A DNA stretch of 41,230 nt from Burkholderiales bacterium. GTDB lineage: Bacteria; Pseudomonadota; Gammaproteobacteria; Burkholderiales; Burkholderiaceae_C. This document shows, one piece after another, positions 25,539 to 32,623 of the stretch; within the stretch, counting starts at the first letter, position 1; every line of letters begins with the position of its first letter. Both the position numbers and the translations under genes were made by a program. The notes below the pieces were generated by a model that saw only the letters and a list, made by a program, of their open reading frames with translations, had not been told where the DNA came from and did not search any database. The stretch covers positions 1 through 41,230 of the forward strand of contig JAECRO010000024.1 in the NCBI GenBank assembly GCA_016000195.1, written 5' to 3'.

Positions 25539-26750
25539 ATGAGCACACCTTTTCCCGGCATCAACGAATCCCTGCAGGCCGGGCAGGGCGCCGAGGTGAC
25601 TCCTGCAGTTCCATCTCCGGCTCGTCCGTCCGCTCCAGCTACATCTGGGCGCGTCATGCTGCCCGGCAAAGGCCCGCTGCTGACCCGCACCGGCTGGAGC
25701 GCTTTCGTCATGGCGCTGATCGTGGTCTGCGCCGTGGCGCCGCTGCTCAACCTCTGGGTGCCCGAGGGCAGCGCCTTTCACATGAGCACCTATGCGGTGG
25801 CGCTGCTGGGCAAGATCATGTGCTACGCGATTTGCGCGCTGGCGATGGACTTGATCTGGGGCTACACCGGCATTTTGTCGCTGGGCCACGGCGTGTTTTT
25901 TGCGCTTGGCGGCTACACCATGGGCATGTATCTGATGCGCCAGATCGGTCTTGAGGGCAACTACAAGAGCAGTTTGCCCGACTTCATGGTGTTCCTGGAC
26001 TGGAAAACGCTGCCCTGGCACTGGACCTTCAGCGACAGCTTTGCCGCCACGCTGATTTTGATGGTTGCGGTGCCGGCGGTGGTGGCCTTTGTGTTCGGCT
26101 ACTTTGCCTTCCGCTCGCGCATCAAGGGCGTGTACTTTTCCATCATCACCCAGGCCATGACCTTTGCGGCCATGCTGCTGTTCTTTCGCAACGAAACCGG
26201 CTTTGGCGGCAACAACGGCTTCACCGACTTCAAGCGCATCCTCGACATCCCGATTGCCACGCCGTCGATGCGCATGACGCTCTTCGTCATGACCGGGCTG
26301 ACGCTGCTGGGTTTCTTTCTGTTCGCCAAATGGCTGGTCGGCAGCAAGTTCGGCCGGGTGCTGCAGGCGATTCGCGATGCTGAAACGCGCGTCATGTTCT
26401 CAGGCTACAGCCCGCTGGGCTACAAGCTGACGATCTGGGTGATTTCGGCCGTCATGTGCGGCGTGGCCGGGGCGCTGTATGTGCCGCAGGTCGGCATCAT
26501 CAACCCCGGCGAAATGAGCCCGGCCAACTCGATTGAAATTGCCATCTGGGCGGCGGTCGGCGGCCGCGCCAGCCTGATCGGGCCGATTGTCGGCGCCTTC
26601 ATCGTCAACGGCGCCAAGAGCTGGCTGACGGTGGCTTATCCTGAATTCTGGCTGTATTTTCTGGGGGCGCTGTTCATTGGAGTGACGCTGTTTTTGCCTG
26701 ACGGTGTGGTCGGGCTGGTCAAGAAACTGCGCAAGGGAGCTGAACAATGA
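25539..26750 (+). CDS. urtC: Urea ABC transporter, permease UrtC
   Basis: UrtC is the second urea permease, of the LivM type. The 403-residue protein has a non-conserved Pro/Ala-rich N-terminus of about 45 residues and then around ten membrane segments. Conserved stretches include CALAMDLIWGYTGILSLGHG, VFFALGGYTMGMYLM, the EAA-like cytoplasmic loop GRVLQAIRDAETRVMFSGYS and AAVGGRASLIGPIVGAFIVN. GGAGG 10 bases before ATG 25539 supports the start. It begins 6 bp after urtB and overlaps urtD by ATGA, so translation of urtC and urtD is likely coupled. Confidence 0.96.
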   Translation: MSTPFPGINESLQAGQGAEVTPAVPSPARPSAPATSGRVMLPGKGPLLTRTGWSAFVMALIVVCAVAPLLNLWVPEGSAFHMSTYAVALLGKIMCYAICALAMDLIWGYTGILSLGHGVFFALGGYTMGMYLMRQIGLEGNYKSSLPDFMVFLDWKTLPWHWTFSDSFAATLILMVAVPAVVAFVFGYFAFRSRIKGVYFSIITQAMTFAAMLLFFRNETGFGGNNGFTDFKRILDIPIATPSMRMTLFVMTGLTLLGFFLFAKWLVGSKFGRVLQAIRDAETRVMFSGYSPLGYKLTIWVISAVMCGVAGALYVPQVGIINPGEMSPANSIEIAIWAAVGGRASLIGPIVGAFIVNGAKSWLTVAYPEFWLYFLGALFIGVTLFLPDGVVGLVKKLRKGAEQ

Positions 26751-27625
26751 CCCCCGACCTTCTGGAGCAGGGCGCGCGGCGCGTTGAAGCGCACAGCGCC
26801 GTCCTGACGGGCCTGAACAACACCGAGTCGGGCGGGCGCAATGCCAGCACCGGCCGCGTCGCCACGCCGGGCGAGGTCGATGTGTCGCACGGCCGCATCC
26901 TGTACCTGGAAGATGTGAGCGTGAGCTTTGACGGCTTCAAGGCCATCAACAAGCTGAGCCTGGACATTGCGCCGGGCGAGCTGCGCTGCATCATCGGCCC
27001 CAACGGCGCAGGCAAGACGACGATGATGGACATCATCACCGGCAAGACCCGGCCCGATGAAGGGACGGTGTTTTTCGGCAGCACGATTGACTTGCTGCGC
27101 TACAAGGAAGCCGAGATTGCGCAGCTGGGCATTGGCCGCAAGTTCCAGAAACCGACGGTGTTCGAGCAGCTCACGGTGTTTGAAAACCTGGAACTGGCGC
27201 TCAAGACCCACAAGGGCGTGAAGTCGTCGATGTTCTTCAAGCTCGATTCGCAGCAAGGCGACCGGCTGGCCGAGATGCTGGTGACGATTCAGCTGGCGGG
27301 CAGCGTCAACCGCCTGGCGGGCAATCTGAGCCACGGGCAAAAGCAGTGGCTTGAAATTGGCATGCTCTTGATGCAGGACCCGAAGCTGCTCTTGCTTGAC
27401 GAGCCGGTGGCGGGCATGACGGATGAGGAAACAGCGCGCACGGCGGAGCTTTTTTTGACGCTCAAGGGCAGGCATTCGCTGATGGTGGTCGAGCATGACA
27501 TGAGCTTTATCCGCACGATTTCGGAGATTGTCACGGTGCTGTGCGATGGGGCTGTGCTGGCGCAGGGCACGCTGGACCAGGTACAGGCGGATGAGCGGGT
27601 GATCGAGGTGTATCTGGGACGCTGA
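26747..27625 (+). CDS. urtD: Urea ABC transporter, ATP-binding protein UrtD
   Basis: UrtD is one of two ATPases that drive urea import. The 292-residue protein has a non-conserved N-terminal extension of about 45 residues before the LivG-type ATPase domain. Walker A is GPNGAGKTTMMDIITG. The signature is NLSHGQKQWLEIGMLLM, where LSHGQ replaces the usual LSGGQ as in many UrtD/LivG proteins. Walker B is LLLLDEPVAGMTDEE. Its start overlaps the urtC stop (ATGA) and urtE follows after 9 bp. It should pair with UrtE under the UrtB-UrtC membrane dimer on the cytoplasmic side. Confidence 0.96.
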   Translation: MTPDLLEQGARRVEAHSAVLTGLNNTESGGRNASTGRVATPGEVDVSHGRILYLEDVSVSFDGFKAINKLSLDIAPGELRCIIGPNGAGKTTMMDIITGKTRPDEGTVFFGSTIDLLRYKEAEIAQLGIGRKFQKPTVFEQLTVFENLELALKTHKGVKSSMFFKLDSQQGDRLAEMLVTIQLAGSVNRLAGNLSHGQKQWLEIGMLLMQDPKLLLLDEPVAGMTDEETARTAELFLTLKGRHSLMVVEHDMSFIRTISEIVTVLCDGAVLAQGTLDQVQADERVIEVYLGR

Positions 27626-27634
27626 GGAATCAAA

Positions 27635-28330
27635 ATGCTGACAGTCAAAAACATCAACCAATACTACGGCGGCGGCTCCCACATCCTGCGCGATGTGAGC
27701 CTCGAAGCGCACCTTGGCAAGGTCACGGTGCTGCTGGGCCGCAATGGCGTCGGCAAGACCACGCTGCTCAAGTCCCTCATGGGCCTGGTGCCCATCAAGA
27801 CCGGCAGCATCGAATTCGACGGCAAGCAAATCCAGGGCTTCACCCCCTACGAACGCGCTAGAGCCGGCATCGGCTTCGTCCCGCAGGGCCGGGAAATCTT
27901 TGCGCGGCTGACCGTCGAGGAAAACCTGCGCATGGGGCTGGCCTACAAAAGCGCCAGCACGCCCATTCCGGCCGAGCTGTACGCGCTGTTTCCGGTGCTC
28001 AAGCAGATGCTGCAGCGCCGGGGCGGCGACCTGTCGGGCGGGCAACAGCAGCAACTCGCGATTGCCCGTGCGCTGGCCGCTAGCCCGAAGCTGCTGATTC
28101 TGGACGAGCCGACCGAAGGCATCCAGCCCAGCATCATCAAGGACATTGGCCGCGTCATCCGCATGCTGGCCGACCGGGGCGACATGGCGATTTTGCTGGT
28201 CGAGCAGTATTACGACTTTGCCGAGGAACTGGCCGACGACTACCTGGTCATGGAGCGCGGCGAATTCATCGCGCGCGGACTGGGCAAGAACATGCCCGCC
28301 GATGGCGTGCGGCAGATGGTGGCGATTTAG
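27635..28330 (+). CDS. urtE: Urea ABC transporter, ATP-binding protein UrtE
   Basis: UrtE is the LivF-type ATPase of the urea transporter. The 231-residue protein begins with MLTVKNINQYYGGGSHILRD, has Walker A GRNGVGKTTLLKSLMG, signature DLSGGQQQQLAIARALA and Walker B LLILDEPTEGIQPS. Near the end, LVEQYYDFAEELADDYLVME is typical of UrtE. It is the last gene of the operon and is followed by a hairpin with a short T-rich tail (28364-28385). No urease genes follow it on this strand; the only urease-related gene is an inverted ureD about 700 bp further on. Confidence 0.97.
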   Translation: MLTVKNINQYYGGGSHILRDVSLEAHLGKVTVLLGRNGVGKTTLLKSLMGLVPIKTGSIEFDGKQIQGFTPYERARAGIGFVPQGREIFARLTVEENLRMGLAYKSASTPIPAELYALFPVLKQMLQRRGGDLSGGQQQQLAIARALAASPKLLILDEPTEGIQPSIIKDIGRVIRMLADRGDMAILLVEQYYDFAEELADDYLVMERGEFIARGLGKNMPADGVRQMVAI

Positions 28331-28363
28331 CCGCCTGCGCAGACGGTGCGCACAAAAGGAAAA

Positions 28364-28385
28364 GGGCCGCAAGCGGCCCGATTTT
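28364..28385 (+). terminator. Probable terminator after urtE
   Basis: GGGCCG and CGGCCC (stem, loop CAAG) are followed by GATTTTCTT and preceded by an A-run. It lies about 35 bp after the urtE stop. The A-run lets it work in both directions, which suits the convergent gene on the other side. Confidence 0.7.
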
Positions 28386-28397
28386 CTTCAGATTCAA

Positions 28398-28419
28398 CGG
28401 GCGTTTTTTCAAACGCCCG
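28398..28419. terminator. Second hairpin in the urtE / secreted protein gap
   Basis: CGGGCGTTT (28398-28406) pairs with AAACGCCCG (28411-28419) around a 4-base loop. It may act as the terminator of the leftward gene 28461-28898 or as a backup for urtE. No long T-run follows on either strand. Confidence 0.5.
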
Positions 28420-28429
28420 GAAAAGCGAC

Positions 28430-28468
28430 GCGGTTAACGCGGTTAACGCGGTTATTGCGGTTATTGCG
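28430..28468. repeat. Tandem 9-bp repeat at the end of a gene
   Basis: Four head-to-tail units GCGGTTAAC, GCGGTTAAC, GCGGTTATT, GCGGTTATT and a partial fifth. The array overlaps the stop codon of the leftward gene 28461-28898. Each ATT-type unit supplies an in-line TAA on the minus strand, so unit loss would move the stop within the array with little effect on the protein. Confidence 0.85.
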
Positions 28469-28898
28469 CCGGCACGGTGATGACACCTTCACGCAGAACG
28501 CCGCCGGCGCCAACGCTGCCGTCCAGCTTGGCCTGGCCCCCAACGCGCGCGCGGCAGGCGGCCTGGTCTTCGCTTTCCTTGAAGACTTCGCAGCGCTTCA
28601 TGGCGTTGGCTGTGTAGTCGGCGCCATTGCCCAGCTTGCCCGCGCGCTTTTCTGCATTCGCATTGCGGACTTCCTTGAGGCAGGCGGCCCGGTCCTGCTG
28701 GGTTTTACCGCTGTTGCAGGCGGCCATTTCACTTTTCGGATTACCCGAGGTATCCAGCCCGGCAGTGTCCGGCGTGGCGATTTGAGCGGTCGCCGCCGTC
28801 ATCGCCAGCAGCGCGGCAAGTCCGAAATAAGCCGCCCCCTTGCCCAGACTGTTAAGCCGTGAAGTACGCAGAAAACGGGACTCGATGAAGGTGGACAT
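28461..28898 (-). CDS. Small secreted four-cysteine protein of unknown function
   Basis: This 145-residue protein has a long N-region and hydrophobic segment (AAYFGLAALLAMTAATAQIA) that looks like a signal peptide ending near TAQ-IA. The mature part has four cysteines, in AACNSG, AACLKE, KRCEVF and AACRARVGGQ. The two halves are related: the pattern Cys, then a helix with QxxAAC, appears twice, so this may be a small duplicated domain with two disulfides. The ending GGVLREGVITVPAQ is reminiscent of uncharacterised Burkholderiales proteins. It converges on urtE. I do not recognise a named family, and no function should be assumed. Confidence 0.75.
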   Translation of the reverse strand: MSTFIESRFLRTSRLNSLGKGAAYFGLAALLAMTAATAQIATPDTAGLDTSGNPKSEMAACNSGKTQQDRAACLKEVRNANAEKRAGKLGNGADYTANAMKRCEVFKESEDQAACRARVGGQAKLDGSVGAGGVLREGVITVPAQ

Positions 28899-29057
28899 GG
28901 GCTAACTCCTGTTAAAGATGTATAGGGCAAGTGTGGAGACTCAACGCTTTTCATCGTGACAGGAAATACGGCAGTCAAGCCGCGTGCAATGCCGGATTCA
29001 TTTGTAGGACAGGTCTTTCAAGGGTAGGCATGCCCTCATTGGCTCTGGCCCAGCTGG

Positions 29058-29888
29058 CTACATCGACCAGATGCGCGGCAGGGCCGCCGGCTGCTGCCAG
29101 AAATGGCCGCGCCAGGCCTGCCAGACCTGCCTGAGGAGCAGCATGGCCGGCTCGACCAGCGGCGCCAGCACCCTGACGACGACCACCTGCCCATCGGGAC
29201 TGGTGGCGCCCGCCGTGGCGCGCAAGGGATGCGCTTCGATGACTTCGCGCGCCACGTCGAGCGCTTGCTGGCGGCGCTGGCGCTCCAGCTTGCTGCCGGC
29301 CACGAAGAAGATAGACGCCAGGCAGCGCTGCCCGGCCAGGCCCAGCGGGCTGTTCATCAAGAGCAGGTCGCTGGCGGCAATGCGTGCGCGTTCCAGCCAC
29401 ACGCCCGGTATTTCAATGTGCTGGCAAAAATGGCCGCTAGCAAAAGGCAGGCTGGCAGCGGGCAGGCCGAAGGCGGTCACGTCCCAGCCGATCAGCTCGG
29501 CGCCGGGGGCGAGTGCCATCGTCAGGCGGTTTTCTGCCAGGCAGCCGCTGTAGCAGATGGCTTCGAGCGGCAGCCATTCCATGCGCGCGCCGGCCTCCAG
29601 AGAAAGCTCGGTGCGCTGCAGCGCGGGCTCGCCGGTGGAGCGGTAAAAGCGCGTGGCGCCGGGCGTGGTAATCAGGCCATGGGTGCCCGGGCCTGCCGTG
29701 AACTTCAGGTCCAGCGTGTCGCCGCCGACCAGCCCGCCCGGCGGATGCACGATGACGTTGTGGCAAATGGCGTCGCCTTCGGGGTAGAGGCTCTGCAAAA
29801 TCCGCAGCGGCCCGCTGTGGCGAAAATGAGCGACGGTTTTTTCAGCCTGCCGGGTGTAGTCGAGTGCGAGGGACGCGTTCCAGGTCAT
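29058..29888 (-). CDS. ureD: Urease accessory protein UreD
   Basis: UreD (UreH) is the scaffold that binds apo-urease and helps UreF and UreG deliver nickel. The 276-residue protein has family segments SGPLRILQSLYPEGDAICHN, HPPGGLVGGDTLDL and TTPGATRFYRSTG. Others are MEWLPLEAICYSGCLAENRL and GWDVTAFGLPA. Start ATG 29888 (MTWNASLALDYTRQAEKTVA) is preferred to a GTG at 29966, since the extra 26 residues come from the interspersed repeat in the gap. The C-terminal end LPRIWSM is normal. It points away from the cyanophycin genes' direction of entry, that is, downstream of them on the same strand. No ureABCEFG is present, so it is either an orphan or separated from its cluster by rearrangement. 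Confidence 0.93.
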   Translation of the reverse strand: MTWNASLALDYTRQAEKTVAHFRHSGPLRILQSLYPEGDAICHNVIVHPPGGLVGGDTLDLKFTAGPGTHGLITTPGATRFYRSTGEPALQRTELSLEAGARMEWLPLEAICYSGCLAENRLTMALAPGAELIGWDVTAFGLPAASLPFASGHFCQHIEIPGVWLERARIAASDLLLMNSPLGLAGQRCLASIFFVAGSKLERQRRQQALDVAREVIEAHPLRATAGATSPDGQVVVVRVLAPLVEPAMLLLRQVWQAWRGHFWQQPAALPRIWSM

Positions 29889-29913
29889 GAGGGCGAGGTG
29901 AAAAGACGGTTGA

Positions 29914-29972
29914 TTTGCTATCAAAAAAATAGCTGCTTGCGCAAGCCCGACCTGCGCAGGAGTCACTTTTTA
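29914..29972 (+). repeat. Interspersed repeat copy 6
   Basis: It reads TTTGCTATCAAAAAAATAGC, TGCTTGCGC, a spacer, CTGCGCAGGAG and TCACTTTTTATG. It fills the gap between the cyanophycin synthetase stop and the ureD start, and provides the spurious upstream extension of the ureD frame. Confidence 0.75.
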
Positions 29973-29987
29973 TGATGAATGATGAGT

Positions 29988-30021
29988 TGCGGCGGCTGTT
30001 TTTCTCTTCATAGCCGCCGCA
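29988..30021. other. Hairpin at the end of the cyanophycin synthetase gene
   Basis: TGCGGCGGCT (29988-29997) pairs with AGCCGCCGCA (30012-30021) around a 14-base, T-rich loop. It lies 14 bp after the cphA stop. There is no T-run after it in the leftward direction, so it could be a weak terminator or an RNA-stabilising stem between cphA and ureD. Confidence 0.5.
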
Positions 30022-30034
30022 GCCGCTGTGGACT

Positions 30035-32623
30035 TCAGGCGGGCACCAGTCTTTCCCTGGTTTCCTTGATGCGCAGGGCCAGGTGGTCGAGCGCTTCCTG
30101 CACCTGGTCCACCAGGATCAGGCACAAGTCGCCCGGCTGCAGCCGTGCCAGCGCGGTGTCGATGGCGACGAATTCGCCACGTATCTCATCAATCCGAACC
30201 GTGCGGCTGGCGCCTTTCAGGCCTTCGCGCAGCAGCGCCATCACTTCGCCATCGGCCCGGCCACGCTGGGCGGCGTCCTGGTACAGGATCACGTCGTCGA
30301 ACGCGGCGCCCAGAATGACGGTCTGGTGGGTGATGTCGCTGTCGCGCCGGTCGCCGGCGCCGCTGATGACCACGCTGCGGCGCTGGGCCGGCATGGCATT
30401 GACCGCCGCGACCAGCGCCTGCATGGCGTCGGGGTTGTGGCCGTAGTCGGCAATCACGGTCGCGCCGGCGTAGTCCATCACGTTGAAGCGTCCGGGCGCG
30501 TTGTGGGTGTCGCTGGCAAAGCTGGCCAGGCCGCTCTTGATGGTGTCCCAGCTCAGGTTGACGGCCCACGCCGCCGCCACGGCAGCCATGACGTTTTCAA
30601 CCTGGAAGCCAATGGTGCCGCCGCGCGTGACCGGAATGCCCTGCAGCGCGATGCGCTCGACGCGCGAGCCTTCGGCGGCCACCAGCATGGCGCCATCGAC
30701 AAACACCGTGCGCTTGCCCTGCGCCCGGTGCGTGGCCATGAGCGGGTGGTGGCGGTCGCTTGCAAAAAATATCACCTTGCCGGGGCAGGCGCTGGCCATT
30801 TCGGTGACGATGGCGTCGGCCGCGTTGAGCACCGCGTAGCCCGTGGGGGCGACGTTCTGCACGATCACGCGCTTCAGCACCGCCAGGTCTTCGACCGTGG
30901 TGATGTAGTTCAGGCCCAGGTGGTCGCCGCTGCCGATGTTGGTGACTACGGCGACTTCGCAGCGGTCAAAACCCAGGCCTTCGCGCAGCACGCCGCCGCG
31001 CGCAATTTCAAACACCGCCGTGTCCACGTCGGGGTGCATCAGCACGTTGCGCGCGCTTTTCGGGCCGCTGCAGTCGCCGCTGTCGGTCTGCCGGCCGTTG
31101 ATGTACACGCCGTCGGTGTTGGTCATGCCGGTGCGCAGGCCGTGCGCGGCCAGCAGGTGGGCGATCAGGCGCGTGGTGGTGGTCTTGCCGTTGGTGCCGG
31201 TGACGGCAATGACCGGAATGCGGCCGTTTTCGCCCGCCGGGAAAAGCGCGTCGATCATGGCGACGCCGACGGCGCGGCCCTTGCCGTAGGAGGGCGACAG
31301 GTGCATGCGCAGGCCGGGCGCGGCATTGACCTCGACCACGCCGCCGTTTTGCGCCTCCAGCGGCTGCAGCATGCTTTCGCACACCACATCGACGCCGCAG
31401 ATGTCCAGCCCGACCATCTGCGCAGCCGCCACGGCGCGGGCCGCGACGGCCGGATGCACTTCGTCGGTCACATCGGTGGCGGTGCCGCCGGTGCTCAGGT
31501 TGGCGTTGTTGCGCAGGATGACGCGCCGGCCCTTGGCCGGAACCGACGCGGGCGTGAGCCCCTGTGCGTCGAGCCGAACCACCGCAATGTCATCGAAGCG
31601 GATTTTCGTCAGCGACGTGGCATGGCCTTCGCCGCGTTTCGGGTCCTGGTTGACGATCTCGACCAGTTCACGCACCGTGTGCAGGCCGTCGCCGACGACT
31701 TGCGGCGGCTCGCGCCGGGACGCGGCGACCAGCTTGTTGCCCACCACCAGCAGGCGAAAGTCGCAGCCGGGCAAAAACTTCTCAACCATGACCTTGCCAT
31801 ATTCGGCGGCGGCGCGCCAGGCCATGTCGATCTGCTCGCGCGTCATGATGTTGACCGTGACGCCCTTGCCCTGGTTGCCGTCCTGCGGCTTGAGCACGAC
31901 CGGCAGGCCAATTTCCCGGGCTGCGGTCCAGGCATCGTCCGGGTTGCTGGCCGGACGGCCCAGCGGAGCCGGAACGCCGGCGGCGCGCAGCAGCTTCTTG
32001 GTCAGGTCCTTGTCCTGGGCAATGGCTTCGGCCACCGCGCTGGTGCTGTCGAGTTCTGCGGCCTGGATGCGGCGCTGGCGCGAGCCCCAGCCAAACTGCA
32101 CCATGCTGCCCTTGGTCAGGCGCCGGTAGGGAATGCCGCGTGCCACGGCGGCATCGACAATCGCCCCGGTGCTGGGGCCGAGCCGCTCGTCTTCGTCCAG
32201 ATTGCGCAAGCGGGCAATGGCGGCCTGCAGGTCAAAGGGCGCATCCCGCAAGGCGGCATGCACCAGCGCCTGCGCCAGCTCAAACGCCAGGCGGCCCACC
32301 GCTTCTTCGCTGTACTCGACCACGACCTGGTAAGTGCCGGTCTCCAGCGTGGCCGAGGTGCGGCTGAACGTGATCGGGCAGCCGGCGGCGGCCTGCAGCT
32401 CCAGCGCGGCGGCTTCCAGCACATGCGCCAGCGACACCGGACCGGCATGGCCGGTTTCGCGCAGCACGCCGATGCCCGGAAACAGCGCCCGCAGGCGCGG
32501 CTCGAAGTCTGGCAGGTGGTCGATGGAGCATTCGTCAGGCGTACAGGCGACGATGGCTTCAAGCGCCGTGCGGCGGCTCCAGAGGTTGGGGCCGCGCAGG
32601 GCCCGGATGCGCGAAACTTCCAT
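30035..32623 (-). CDS. cphA: Cyanophycin synthetase (CphA1 type)
   Basis: CphA polymerises Asp and Arg into cyanophycin, multi-L-arginyl-poly-L-aspartate, a nitrogen store. The 862-residue enzyme has an N-terminal domain (1 to about 160) and an ATP-grasp domain that adds Asp (VVLKPQDGNQGKGVTVNI near 242-259, NNANLSTGGTATD near 372-384, VEVNAAPGL near 430-438). A Mur-ligase domain that adds Arg follows. Its P-loop GTNGKTTTT (476-484) is intact, as are the family segments MTNTDGVYINGRQTDSGDCS, GRFNVMD (711-717) and YGHNPDA (727-733). It should therefore be fully active. Its ATG overlaps the stop of the upstream paralogue (TGATG), so both are made together. Confidence 0.96.
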   Translation of the reverse strand: MEVSRIRALRGPNLWSRRTALEAIVACTPDECSIDHLPDFEPRLRALFPGIGVLRETGHAGPVSLAHVLEAAALELQAAAGCPITFSRTSATLETGTYQVVVEYSEEAVGRLAFELAQALVHAALRDAPFDLQAAIARLRNLDEDERLGPSTGAIVDAAVARGIPYRRLTKGSMVQFGWGSRQRRIQAAELDSTSAVAEAIAQDKDLTKKLLRAAGVPAPLGRPASNPDDAWTAAREIGLPVVLKPQDGNQGKGVTVNIMTREQIDMAWRAAAEYGKVMVEKFLPGCDFRLLVVGNKLVAASRREPPQVVGDGLHTVRELVEIVNQDPKRGEGHATSLTKIRFDDIAVVRLDAQGLTPASVPAKGRRVILRNNANLSTGGTATDVTDEVHPAVAARAVAAAQMVGLDICGVDVVCESMLQPLEAQNGGVVEVNAAPGLRMHLSPSYGKGRAVGVAMIDALFPAGENGRIPVIAVTGTNGKTTTTRLIAHLLAAHGLRTGMTNTDGVYINGRQTDSGDCSGPKSARNVLMHPDVDTAVFEIARGGVLREGLGFDRCEVAVVTNIGSGDHLGLNYITTVEDLAVLKRVIVQNVAPTGYAVLNAADAIVTEMASACPGKVIFFASDRHHPLMATHRAQGKRTVFVDGAMLVAAEGSRVERIALQGIPVTRGGTIGFQVENVMAAVAAAWAVNLSWDTIKSGLASFASDTHNAPGRFNVMDYAGATVIADYGHNPDAMQALVAAVNAMPAQRRSVVISGAGDRRDSDITHQTVILGAAFDDVILYQDAAQRGRADGEVMALLREGLKGASRTVRIDEIRGEFVAIDTALARLQPGDLCLILVDQVQEALDHLALRIKETRERLVPA

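Noticed and set aside
29889..29966. GTG start for ureD at 29966
   Set aside because: The additional residues are encoded by an interspersed repeat and are not UreD-like.
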